From the NCBI RefSeq assembly GCF_008933165.1, contig NZ_WBVQ01000003.1, forward strand, positions 248,001 through 312,000: 64,000 nucleotides of DNA. Reading direction: 5' to 3'. Both the position numbers and the translations under genes were made by a program. The stretch comes from Phaeocystidibacter marisrubri (GTDB taxonomy: Bacteria > Bacteroidota > Bacteroidia > Flavobacteriales > Schleiferiaceae). The notes below the pieces were generated by a model. That model saw only the letters and a list, made by a program, of their open reading frames with translations, did no database searches and was not told the DNA's origin. Positions 41,687 through 49,919 of this stretch are shown in pieces (position 1 is the stretch's first letter; each line of letters begins with the position of its first letter).

Positions 41687-42454
41687 ATGAAGTTATTCTC
41701 AAGAATTATTGGTGAAGGTCCAGATGTACTCATCTTACACGGCCTTTTTGGAATGAATGATAACTGGAACTCATTGGGTAAACAGTGGGCCGAAGATTGC
41801 GGAATGCGTATGCACTTGTTGGATTTGCGCAACCATGGTCAGTCGCCTCATTCACCCGAACACACCTATAAGGCAATGTCTGCAGACGTGGTTGAGTATC
41901 TGGACGATCATTCGATAGATTCCGCCATCGTGATTGGTCATTCTATGGGAGGCAAGGTCGCTATGCGAATGGCAGTTGACCACCCGCAAAGAGTAGCTCG
42001 CTTGTGCGTTGTAGATATTGCCCCGAAGGGATATCCGGTGCATCATCAAGAAATTGTGGATGCTATGCGGACCCTGAATTTTGATGAGATTTCGAGTAGG
42101 AAGGATGCGGATGATACCCTGGCACTCTCCATGCCAAATCTGATGATGCGTCAGTTCTTGTTGAAGAGTTTGCATTGGGAGAGTGAAGATCGATTGGCAT
42201 GGCGCTTTAATTTGGATGCCATTGAAGCCAACTTAGAAATGGTGGGCGAAGCGATGGAGGAAAGTGCGATGTACGAGGGAACTACGCTCTTTATTCGAGG
42301 GGCTAAAAGTGGATACATCAAAGACGAGGACGAAGCACTTTTGAAAGCGCATTTTCCAAAAAGTACACTGTATACGGTTGAGGGAGCTGGGCACTGGGTT
42401 CATGCGGAGAAGCCCAAAGAAATGTACCGCGTGATTTGCGAGTTCCTGTCGTAA
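41687..42454 (+). CDS. Alpha/beta hydrolase, YbfF-type esterase
   Basis: A 255-residue cytoplasmic hydrolase. Oxyanion segment ILHGLFGMNDNWNSLG, nucleophile elbow GHSMGG (Ser near residue 87), Asp in the late helical cap region and His in EGAGHWVHAEKP form the triad. Closest pattern is the YbfF esterase/thioesterase group. The open frame reaches back to 41564 within pdxJ; the ATG at 41687 lies after the pdxJ stop and fits family N-termini (KLFSRIIGEGPDVLILHG). Substrate unknown. Confidence 0.9.
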   Translation: MKLFSRIIGEGPDVLILHGLFGMNDNWNSLGKQWAEDCGMRMHLLDLRNHGQSPHSPEHTYKAMSADVVEYLDDHSIDSAIVIGHSMGGKVAMRMAVDHPQRVARLCVVDIAPKGYPVHHQEIVDAMRTLNFDEISSRKDADDTLALSMPNLMMRQFLLKSLHWESEDRLAWRFNLDAIEANLEMVGEAMEESAMYEGTTLFIRGAKSGYIKDEDEALLKAHFPKSTLYTVEGAGHWVHAEKPKEMYRVICEFLS

Positions 42455-42459
42455 TCTGC

Positions 42460-42861
42460 TTATTCCAATCGGATGTCCATAGTGACATCTCCCGCGATTG
42501 TAAACCGCTGATCTTCTAGATCTGGTGGACCCATTGTTCCTCTGGCATTGTTGGAGAAACCGTAAATTTCAGTGGGGATACCAAACATGCCTTTGTCCAA
42601 TTCCTTGTTTTGATTTTCGTCGTGAAAACAAGCTGCGGTGTATGTCCCGCTAGGAAGATTGGAAACGGTGTATTTTACAACGCCTGAATTCGGAATAGGA
42701 ACTATGATTTCCTTCACGGGTTCGCCATTTTCATCTCTCAGCGAAAAGAGCACATCACCTTTGCGAGATTCAAGCCCACTAAAAGTGACAGTCAGACTGT
42801 GCTGAGCGGCAGCGCTCAACGATAGAAGACAAGTTAGAAGAAGGAGTGGAAGAGCTTTCAT
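42460..42861 (-). CDS. DUF2141-family exported protein
   Basis: A 133-residue protein with signal peptide (residues 1-19, ending SLSAAAQ) and a single beta-sandwich domain: LTVTFSGLESRKGDVLFSL, GTYTAACFHDENQNKELDKG and PTEIYGFSNNARG, the DUF2141 pattern. Function unknown; such proteins are periplasmic or secreted. A TTG at 42864 precedes the ATG at 42861, which overlaps the upstream gene's stop (TGATG), so it is co-transcribed with the mini sorting-domain gene. Ends 5 bases from the convergent esterase. Confidence 0.88.
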   Translation of the reverse strand: MKALPLLLLTCLLSLSAAAQHSLTVTFSGLESRKGDVLFSLRDENGEPVKEIIVPIPNSGVVKYTVSNLPSGTYTAACFHDENQNKELDKGMFGIPTEIYGFSNNARGTMGPPDLEDQRFTIAGDVTMDIRLE

Positions 42862-43262
42862 CAACGAATCAATACTACACTTCCGCGTTCGTCAATGCTC
42901 ACAATACGAGTTTGTGATGGCACTTCGTAGCGAGCCGTCAATCTCCAGAGGTAAACACCCTCTTTGAGTTTCTGACCATCGTAGTATCCGTCAAATGCTT
43001 CAGATGCATCAATCGATTCATACACTAAACGTCCCCATCTGTCGTACACACGGAGGTGGTAAGAAACAGGAGCGCAGTTTTCGGAAACGACTACAGAGAA
43101 CAAATCGTTCACTCCATCTCCGTTTGGAGTGAAGGCATTTGCAGCAAAAATAGCACAGCCGTCGTAATTGGTTCCAGGTTGTGTTTGACCCTGAACATCA
43201 GCCGACCAGAGCATGGCTACGAGTGCAAATAATCCGAATATGTACGTTCTAATAGATTTCAT
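42861..43262 (-). CDS. Mini type-B T9SS sorting-domain protein (gliding motility CTD)
   Basis: A 133-residue protein made of a signal peptide (MKSIRTYIFGLFALVAMLW) and a type-B (gliding motility-associated) C-terminal domain: FTPNGDGVNDLF, YHLRVYDRWGRLVYES and AFDGYYDGQKLKEGVYLW. No passenger domain lies between them beyond about 20 residues with a Cys. The open frame reaches back to 43304, but a TATATTTG -7 element at 43270-43277 points at the ATG at 43262. Type-B domains guide long adhesins such as SprB through the type IX system; here the domain stands alone, so it might be a fold module or decoy. Confidence 0.85.
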   Translation of the reverse strand: MKSIRTYIFGLFALVAMLWSADVQGQTQPGTNYDGCAIFAANAFTPNGDGVNDLFSVVVSENCAPVSYHLRVYDRWGRLVYESIDASEAFDGYYDGQKLKEGVYLWRLTARYEVPSQTRIVSIDERGSVVLIR

Positions 43263-43269
43263 CTCGAAA

Positions 43270-43277
43270 CAAATATA
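43270..43277 (-). promoter_or_regulatory. -7 element before the mini type-B sorting-domain gene
   Basis: Minus strand TATATTTG, exact TAnnTTTG, 7 bases before the ATG at 43262; the mRNA leader would be very short. It lies inside the longer open frame and so supports the inner start. Confidence 0.6.
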
Positions 43278-43362
43278 GGCTTTTACTTGAATAGACCTAA
43301 TCAATAATGTGTACGACCTTTCTTAAATTATTTAAATATCGTTCACAGTGAACGAACGGCAA

Positions 43363-44565
43363 CTATTCAAAGTCCAATGTAAGTTTAAATCGGAGAACTC
43401 TGCCATTACCCGCATCGCAGACATAGAGGATGTCATTGAAGTAGGCCAAACCTCTAGGTTCGTTGAACTGGTTCAAAGCAACACCACTACCTCCAAAACT
43501 CGCAATGGCGTAATTGGTTTCGCCGGATGCGGCAGGTGGAGGAACGCCTTCTAGACCGTTCGCCGTAAACTGATAAATTGAATCAGATCCAGCGTCGCTC
43601 ACAAAGATGTATCGCGATTCATCTCCAGCAACAGTAACCCCCATAGGCTCTGTAAATTTACCAGGCTCGTTTAAATAACCCGATGAAAGAGGATCAGATC
43701 CGTAAATCACAGGACTGTACTCTGCGCCAAATTCAGATTCAACAAAGGCAATTCGCTGAACTTTGAGCAGATTGTTCGGGTCGCGAGAAGTGAAGAAAAA
43801 ATCAGGACTCGTGTTTGCGCTGATCTGGGGAGCCTTTGCCAAAGTGGAAATGTCAAACGGATCCTCAAAGTAGTCGTTGTATAATCCCGAAGAGGTTTGA
43901 ACGGAAATAGGGGAGGCATACACATCGTCATTCGTGAAAAGAATCACAGCATCATCCGGACCTTGATTGGCGTTGTTTGCGCTTGGACCTTGACGAGTTA
44001 CATAGTACTGGTTGTTTCTCGTCGGGTTGTTATTATCCGCCAATACAGCAATACCGTTAAAGGTTACTTGCGCATCCGTACTAGAGAAACTGTTCTTAAA
44101 GTAGAAGGGATGAACAATAGTGTTTTGGATTCTGGCGTGATCCAAACCGTAACCGTTTGGACTCAGTTGGTCAATTCGGTAAATGGCAGAAAGGCTGTAG
44201 GGAACGCCGTTTACAATCGTGTCTTTTGTTCCGATGGCCAAGAGGTCAAATTCGCGATCCATGGTTACGAATTTCAAGCCAGGAATATAGAATCGCCCTT
44301 GCTCTACACCAGATTCATTAAGGCATACAATTTCGCTCGACATCTCATCTGCCACGTATAGAAGTTCATCAAAGCCCACGACCATACTAACGGGCTTACC
44401 AAAGTTGGTGAAGGCCGGTTGGATAGGAACGTAGGCAATGTCGCGCGTGCTGTATTCTGGAATCTCAATAAAATCGAGATCCGTTTTTTCGCCGAAATAT
44501 CCTTCACAAGAGCTAAGGCCCATGAAGAGGGCAAGTGTGCCGATATAGGATAAAGCCTTCATCAT
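43363..44565 (-). CDS. NHL-repeat lipoprotein
   Basis: A 400-residue lipoprotein. The lipobox LSSC (Cys at about residue 20) follows a short signal peptide. The mature part has NHL/six-blade propeller repeats, for example VGFDELLYVADEMSSEIVCLN, SRYIFVSDAGSDSIYQFTANG and GLAYFNDILYVCDAGNGRVLRF. Such propellers bind peptides, glycans or other proteins. It sits one base after the PorV-like gene and ends the tight part of the operon. The start is either of two adjacent ATGs (44565 or 44562). Likely on the outer membrane surface or periplasmic face; not known. Confidence 0.87.
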   Translation of the reverse strand: MMKALSYIGTLALFMGLSSCEGYFGEKTDLDFIEIPEYSTRDIAYVPIQPAFTNFGKPVSMVVGFDELLYVADEMSSEIVCLNESGVEQGRFYIPGLKFVTMDREFDLLAIGTKDTIVNGVPYSLSAIYRIDQLSPNGYGLDHARIQNTIVHPFYFKNSFSSTDAQVTFNGIAVLADNNNPTRNNQYYVTRQGPSANNANQGPDDAVILFTNDDVYASPISVQTSSGLYNDYFEDPFDISTLAKAPQISANTSPDFFFTSRDPNNLLKVQRIAFVESEFGAEYSPVIYGSDPLSSGYLNEPGKFTEPMGVTVAGDESRYIFVSDAGSDSIYQFTANGLEGVPPPAASGETNYAIASFGGSGVALNQFNEPRGLAYFNDILYVCDAGNGRVLRFKLTLDFE

Positions 44566-44566
44566 A

Positions 44567-45568
44567 TCAGAGGTCTTTGTTCAATTCGATGCGAATTCCG
44601 ACGTTTTGCTGGAATCCAAAATTGTTGGTAGGGTTTACGCTGTAATCTACATATACAGGGTGTCCACCCATTGCGTAGCGAACGCCGAAACCGAAAGTAG
44701 GCCAGCTTTGTCCTGCTACATTGATTTTATATCCCGCTCGAACGGCTAAGAGTTTTCTCCACTGATACTCTGCACCCAAGCGGTAGTTTTCCGCATTGTC
44801 ATTCGGGTGGTTGAGTTGAACGGATGTCAACAAACGGTGTTCTTTGGTTTCGTACGGCACCATGGAAACCCCAAGGCTAAACACGTTGGGAAGGGTGTTG
44901 TCTTCAAGTTGACCACTTTGAACGCGATTGTAACCCGAAGAAATGTAGGTACCTGACAAGCTGGAGTTGCCGCCAAAGTTCTGAACCAACACGGCAAATT
45001 GGAGTTCTTTCCAATCGGTGTGGTATAGGAAGCCCAAGTCAACAGCCCCTGTGTGGTTGTAGTATGGCCCTAGTTGCTCAAAGATGTACTTCAATGTAAC
45101 TCCCAACTCAAACTGCGTGCTCAACATTCGAGCATAGCTCAATCCGATGGCCATGTTATTGGCGTAAATCATGTTGCCAGTACCTCCCGGTTGGAATTCG
45201 GTACGCTCTTCAATGGCACCGCTATTCAGCATATTGAAACTCAATCCAAAGGCACTTTCGCCTCCTTCAAGCGTTTTGATGCCCGAAAGCCAGCTTTGAT
45301 GAATACCCCCTCCAATGAAATAGTGGCTCATGCTGATTCCGGTGGTTCCCAAATCTGTCATTGCTGCGGGGTTTTGATAAGCAGCATAGGCATCGCCATC
45401 AAGAGCAACAGATGCACCACCCATGGCTTGAGAACGCGGACTCATGTCGTTTTTCAAGAAGCTCAAGGCCGACAAACCAGCGCGTTCGCCACCAAAAGTG
45501 GGAAGAAGTTGTCCTTTCATTCCTGTGGAAATCAAGGCGAGTGCGGATAGGTAGATTAACTTCTTCAT
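44567..45568 (-). CDS. PorV/PorQ-family outer membrane barrel
   Basis: A 333-residue exported barrel: signal peptide to about residue 20 (ending GMKGQ), then SPRSQAMGGASVALDGDAYAAYQNPA, the N-terminal block of PorV/PorQ and FadL-like proteins, and many amphipathic strands ending GIRIELNKDL. PorV binds sorting-domain cargo at the SprA translocon in the studied type IX systems, and PorQ belongs to the attachment machinery. This copy lies three bases from a TonB receptor and one base from a lipoprotein rather than with the por genes, so it may be a specialised paralogue. Annotation as PorV itself is not justified. Confidence 0.85.
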   Translation of the reverse strand: MKKLIYLSALALISTGMKGQLLPTFGGERAGLSALSFLKNDMSPRSQAMGGASVALDGDAYAAYQNPAAMTDLGTTGISMSHYFIGGGIHQSWLSGIKTLEGGESAFGLSFNMLNSGAIEERTEFQPGGTGNMIYANNMAIGLSYARMLSTQFELGVTLKYIFEQLGPYYNHTGAVDLGFLYHTDWKELQFAVLVQNFGGNSSLSGTYISSGYNRVQSGQLEDNTLPNVFSLGVSMVPYETKEHRLLTSVQLNHPNDNAENYRLGAEYQWRKLLAVRAGYKINVAGQSWPTFGFGVRYAMGGHPVYVDYSVNPTNNFGFQQNVGIRIELNKDL

Positions 45569-45571
45569 GCC

Positions 45572-48412
45572 TTAAAATCTAAAACCAATTCCATAGAGAA
45601 CTTGACGTGGCGCCAGGTATCTGGCTGGGTTTCTTGGGTCAACTCCGGTTTCAAGCGGACCGTTGTATTGAGGTCTAGGATCTCTCCAAGTATTCGGTAC
45701 ATCGTCGCCGTACTGATAGGCTGTACCTGTAATTGGGTTAATGATCTGTGCGTTTTTCCAATCGAGGAGGTTTCGAACTTCCAAACTAAATGTGAGGCCG
45801 CTTCCCTTAGCTCTGTTGGTGAAGACGGTGTAGCTGAGTTTCATGTCGCTCGTAATCCACGGAGTTGCACTTTTTTGTAAGTATTGATCGGTGAGGATTT
45901 CGTATTCTGGTCGACCCAAATCATTAACACCCACCTGTTTTTGAGGAGTGTAACGATAGCCGCTGGAATACCCAAACTGGAAGAAGGCTTCAAATCCAGA
46001 AAGGTTGACGTTCCAAGGCTTCCAAGTACTGTCTGGGGCAAACACGATTCCGAGATTGACATTCCATGGTCGATCCCATGCCAAATACTGCTCTCTGGTC
46101 AGGGCTACTTCGCCGTTTTGTGCAATTTGAAGAGATGATTCCCGTGCGCTGTTCGATTTTCCTCGAGCCACTTGATAACTCACATTACCAAAGGTTCTAA
46201 AGTGTTTTCCAATTCGGTATTGAGCGCCTACTTCAACCCCAACTACTTTCGCGTAATCCTGGTTGATGTACATCGTTTTAGTTACCGGTCTACCTGTTTG
46301 GTCTTCTACAATTACACTTCTAGACACGATGTAGTCGAAGCGGTTATTGTTGTACGCAGCCACAGTGATGGCTAGGTTTTTATTGATGGAGGATTTGTAC
46401 CCCACTTCATAACTCACGTTGACTTCTGGGTCGAGATCAGGGTTCCCCAAGAAGCTCAAGAAAGAGCGGTCTTGATAAACGGGATCGAGGCCGGCATACA
46501 TAAAGCGTGGATGCGGTAGTCGCATGCTGTGACCATAGTTGAAGTACAATACATTGTTTGCCGTTACGGGGAAGCTCACATTGATACGCGGAAGGAGTCG
46601 AGCTTTCCAACGCATGCCGAACAATCCAAAGGTCTTGTTCTGATAGTCCTCACGAACCTGATCAATAACTGGAGCATTCGGATTATTTACCGCATCGTCT
46701 GCAAATTTTCCAGGTGCCCAGAAGTTCATCCTCAACCCGATGGAAGCGATGATTCCTTTGTATGTAATTTTATCTTCTACGAAGAGTCCGCCTCGCACTG
46801 GGTTCACTTTCCAGATGTCGTTGCTAGAACCGATGGAGATAGAAGGGCTGGTGAGCGTGTCATTAATGACGATGGGAGCACCGACCCATGGACGTGTAAC
46901 ATCCACCCATTGGTATTCGTTAAACACAGTTTCAAGACCCATGCTCACACGGTGGACTTCACTTTCGGGAATCCAATTGGCCTTGGCTCTCAAAGTGTAT
47001 TCTTCGGCGTAGTGGTCGTGCCAAGTGGAAGAGATACCGCCGTTGTTCACTAAGCCATTGCCCGGACGAACGTAATAGATTCCAGATGGATCACCGGGGT
47101 TGAATACGTCAACAGGATAAGTGATGATGTTGTCTTCATCCAAAATTTGATCAACCGTCGCTGTTCGGAAAGGTCTTCCATTGGCATCCGCTCTCAGGTT
47201 GGTAAACAATCTACCCAAGCTTACATTCAAACCCCATTGCTTAGAGAGCAATTGGTTGAGGTTGATGGCGGTCAAGTTGCTGTGATGGGTGTAGGTCGTT
47301 GCGTTGTCGAGGTTGTTGCTTCGGTTGTATTGATAACCTGGGGTTAGAATCGCGTCGAATCCCACTACTTGAAGCGTTCTCGTATTCTGGTTGATGTTTA
47401 GCGAGTGCTGGTTGGTGAAGGTGATTTTCGTACCCGGACGAACCTTCCACGCCAATTTGATCGTATTGGTCCAAGAATTGGTTTGGCGAGGTGCCCAAGT
47501 GTCGGTATTATTGGTGAACAGTGAGGAGTGCAACTGATTCGCCTGGTTCGGGAAGTACTCGTCGGTGAGATTTACTGTACCACTTGTGAATAGGGTCAAT
47601 TTTTTATTGGTGCCCGGAATGGGGAAGCCCACGTTGATTTCAGCAATGTCTGTATTGAAAGACGTAGCTGCATTCGGATCGAAAAGATGGTCGGTTTGAA
47701 CGCGACCGCTGATTTCAAACTTCTCTCCTGCTTCGCGAATCTTGGTGTTGATCACACCGGAGGATCCTCCGCCAAATTCAGCGCCTGCACCACCAGTAAT
47801 AACATCGATGGATTGGATAGAGCTGGAGCTTACATTTACCCCAAACCCGGTTCCAGCCAAGGGGTCTTGTGCGGAAATTCCATCTACAATGTATTCGGTT
47901 TCATACACACGAGCACCGCGGATTTGAAGTCCGTCTTGCGTTTTGGTCACCCCCGCTTGCATCGCTACTACTTCCTGTACATCGCGCACGTTCATCTGGT
48001 CGATGTCTTCTTTGCGGATGGTGATTTCGGAACCAGCTGTTTCTAAATCAACCTGAGCCTTTTGGCCTACAACAGTGACTGTTTGAAGGGCTTCGGTAGA
48101 AGGACTTAGTTCAATATTGAGAACCTTCTTTTCTCCGGCGGCCAATGTAACCCCGTTTATTTGCTTGGTGCCATAGCCCAAAAGTTGAACCTTTATGCTG
48201 TAGTCACCCGGAGGTACATTTTGAAAAGTATAGGCTCCACTGAATGGAGTGATTTCTCCAAAGTAAGTTCCGATGATCGTCACCCCCGCGTTGAAGAGGG
48301 GTTCACCGGTTTCCGCATCGGTAACGATACCAGAAATTTGACCTGTTTGATCTTGAGCCCAGAGGGAGGATACAAACATGGAAAAGATGAGGAGTAGCGT
48401 AGTTTTTCTCAT
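45572..48412 (-). CDS. TonB-dependent outer membrane receptor with carboxypeptidase-like domain
   Basis: About 946 residues. Signal peptide (ending SSLWAQ) is followed by a CarboxypepD-reg-like domain (GQISGIVTDAETGEPLFNAG, about 25-110), the plug with GLQIRGARVYETEYIVDG and GGSSGVINTKIREAGEKF, and a 22-strand barrel ending in VLYGIGFRF. It imports a ligand with energy from TonB. No SusD lipoprotein partner is present. TTG at 48421 precedes the ATG at 48412, which is chosen; it overlaps the lipoprotein gene end by a few bases upstream. Ligand unknown. Confidence 0.93.
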   Translation of the reverse strand: MRKTTLLLIFSMFVSSLWAQDQTGQISGIVTDAETGEPLFNAGVTIIGTYFGEITPFSGAYTFQNVPPGDYSIKVQLLGYGTKQINGVTLAAGEKKVLNIELSPSTEALQTVTVVGQKAQVDLETAGSEITIRKEDIDQMNVRDVQEVVAMQAGVTKTQDGLQIRGARVYETEYIVDGISAQDPLAGTGFGVNVSSSSIQSIDVITGGAGAEFGGGSSGVINTKIREAGEKFEISGRVQTDHLFDPNAATSFNTDIAEINVGFPIPGTNKKLTLFTSGTVNLTDEYFPNQANQLHSSLFTNNTDTWAPRQTNSWTNTIKLAWKVRPGTKITFTNQHSLNINQNTRTLQVVGFDAILTPGYQYNRSNNLDNATTYTHHSNLTAINLNQLLSKQWGLNVSLGRLFTNLRADANGRPFRTATVDQILDEDNIITYPVDVFNPGDPSGIYYVRPGNGLVNNGGISSTWHDHYAEEYTLRAKANWIPESEVHRVSMGLETVFNEYQWVDVTRPWVGAPIVINDTLTSPSISIGSSNDIWKVNPVRGGLFVEDKITYKGIIASIGLRMNFWAPGKFADDAVNNPNAPVIDQVREDYQNKTFGLFGMRWKARLLPRINVSFPVTANNVLYFNYGHSMRLPHPRFMYAGLDPVYQDRSFLSFLGNPDLDPEVNVSYEVGYKSSINKNLAITVAAYNNNRFDYIVSRSVIVEDQTGRPVTKTMYINQDYAKVVGVEVGAQYRIGKHFRTFGNVSYQVARGKSNSARESSLQIAQNGEVALTREQYLAWDRPWNVNLGIVFAPDSTWKPWNVNLSGFEAFFQFGYSSGYRYTPQKQVGVNDLGRPEYEILTDQYLQKSATPWITSDMKLSYTVFTNRAKGSGLTFSLEVRNLLDWKNAQIINPITGTAYQYGDDVPNTWRDPRPQYNGPLETGVDPRNPARYLAPRQVLYGIGFRF

Positions 48413-48414
48413 GC

Positions 48415-49860
48415 TTACCAATCAAAGTCGTTAGTCAGAATCTGGTTGAGGATGTCTTCCAGCATCTGTGGATTTTTGTTGAATCTCCACAACTCCATAG
48501 AGAAGAGGACTTCAGATATGTTTCCTTGGTATCGTCTTCGAGCACCCACAAGGTTGTCGCCCGACCAACCGCTAAGTGGCGTCAACTCGGTGCGATAAAA
48601 GTTTTCAGCATCCGCTGATTTGACTATAGGAGTAATTCCCACTAACACATTGCTCGATTGGAGTAGCGGGTAGCTGGCGGAATCTATCACTGGATAAGTG
48701 ACGCTGTCGGGATAAATTCGAACGAGACCAGGGCTGGTTACCACGTCAGTCATGGGGTACGTTCCAGTAATTCCAGACAAATCAGATAGGGTTCCGAAAG
48801 AAGTTGTGACCAACACTTTTTTACCTGAATTGGTAAACTCTTGAACTGCAGATCCCATCAGTGCTAGAAGTGCACCTGTTTGACCTGTTGCTTGGTTTTG
48901 GAAAACCTGTGCATCAGAGTGGATGAAAAGTCGGTCGTATTGTTGAAGAAGGAGGTTGACAGTAGGTGACCAGAATGCGGGTTGATTCACTCCACCGTTC
49001 GTTCCATAATCTAGATAGTCGTAAGTAATGCCGCTGTTGTTTAAGGCGGTTTGATAGGTAGTAGCAACTGAAGCGCTTTGTCCGTTTACTACCAATAGGT
49101 CGGAAGTAGGCAACACGAGCGTTACGGCAAGTGCGGTATCTACTTCGGAATAACTATTTGCAATGTCTTTTGTGCGTAGGTAAAGCACGTTTGATCCTCC
49201 CGCTTCTAAACCGTCTATGGTTGTAGTTTGAGGAGTAGAGTTGTTGGCGTAGTATACGCTAGCGGTGGTCGGACCGCTGGGAATGTTGGGATCAATTACA
49301 AAGGAGATGAGGTTCTGATTTACCGGAACTTCATACCACGAGCCATTGTTGAATTTAATCTCCGCCATGGTGATCGACTCGTTTCCGTCTTGATCGGTTG
49401 AAGTCCATCGGTAAGTAGCCACACCAATCGACGTTCCCGTAGTCTGAGTGGTGGTTTCGATTTTAGCTACTGGTGGCGTGTTTTTTAGGGGGATTTTCAA
49501 ATAGGCAGGCGTAGGATCAACAGCGTCGTTGTTGTCAATGGCACGAACATATAGATCAACGTCTACTGAATCCTGTCCTGCAGGAATATCAAATTGAAAG
49601 GTACTGTCTTGGGAGGTTGTAAACACCCAAGTAGTGTTGTCCGAACTGATTTCATAGCCCTTGATGTAGCCATCTTTATCGGTCCCGTACCAACTAAGCG
49701 TAACCTCACTGTTCAGGCGGTCTTCGCCTGTCAGGTTGATTTCATCAATGCTTATTCGGGTTTGCGGTAATGCGTTACCAACGGGTGTTCCTTTGTCGCA
49801 TCCGCTTGTCAAAGCGACGCCTAAAGAAAGGGTCAGGAGAAGTTGTAGGTATGATCTCAT
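48415..49860 (-). CDS. Lipoprotein with Ig-like domains, unknown function
   Basis: A 481-residue lipoprotein; the lipobox is LTSGC with Cys near residue 21. Two Ig/fibronectin-like beta domains follow at about 35-125 (VTLSWYGTDKDGYIKGYEIS) and 130-215 (YRWTSTDQDGNESITMAEI). The C-terminal half (about 255-481) has a mixed alpha/beta fold with SDLLVVNG and TNSGKKVLVTTSFG that recalls a glutamine amidotransferase-like or ThuA-like fold, not shown by motifs. Followed by the TonB receptor, it may be its surface-exposed partner in place of SusD. Confidence 0.75.
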   Translation of the reverse strand: MRSYLQLLLTLSLGVALTSGCDKGTPVGNALPQTRISIDEINLTGEDRLNSEVTLSWYGTDKDGYIKGYEISSDNTTWVFTTSQDSTFQFDIPAGQDSVDVDLYVRAIDNNDAVDPTPAYLKIPLKNTPPVAKIETTTQTTGTSIGVATYRWTSTDQDGNESITMAEIKFNNGSWYEVPVNQNLISFVIDPNIPSGPTTASVYYANNSTPQTTTIDGLEAGGSNVLYLRTKDIANSYSEVDTALAVTLVLPTSDLLVVNGQSASVATTYQTALNNSGITYDYLDYGTNGGVNQPAFWSPTVNLLLQQYDRLFIHSDAQVFQNQATGQTGALLALMGSAVQEFTNSGKKVLVTTSFGTLSDLSGITGTYPMTDVVTSPGLVRIYPDSVTYPVIDSASYPLLQSSNVLVGITPIVKSADAENFYRTELTPLSGWSGDNLVGARRRYQGNISEVLFSMELWRFNKNPQMLEDILNQILTNDFDW

Positions 49861-49878
49861 CGAACTGAAATCGTAAAA

Positions 49879-49912
49879 ATGCTAGACGGCATCAGGAGAC
49901 ACCGTCTAGCAT
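49879..49912 (-). terminator. Hairpin between the secreted and membrane genes, terminator or attenuator
   Basis: ATGCTAGACGG (49879-49889) pairs with CCGTCTAGCAT (49902-49912), a perfect 11-bp stem. Read on the minus strand it is followed by TTTTTA, so it can stop part of the transcripts from the T9SS genes before the lipoprotein-receptor genes. Confidence 0.8.
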
Positions 49913-49919
49913 TGATGAT

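Noticed and set aside
44567-45568. PorV itself
   Set aside because: The barrel is of the PorV/PorQ family but lies away from porU or other por genes, so a specific name is not justified.
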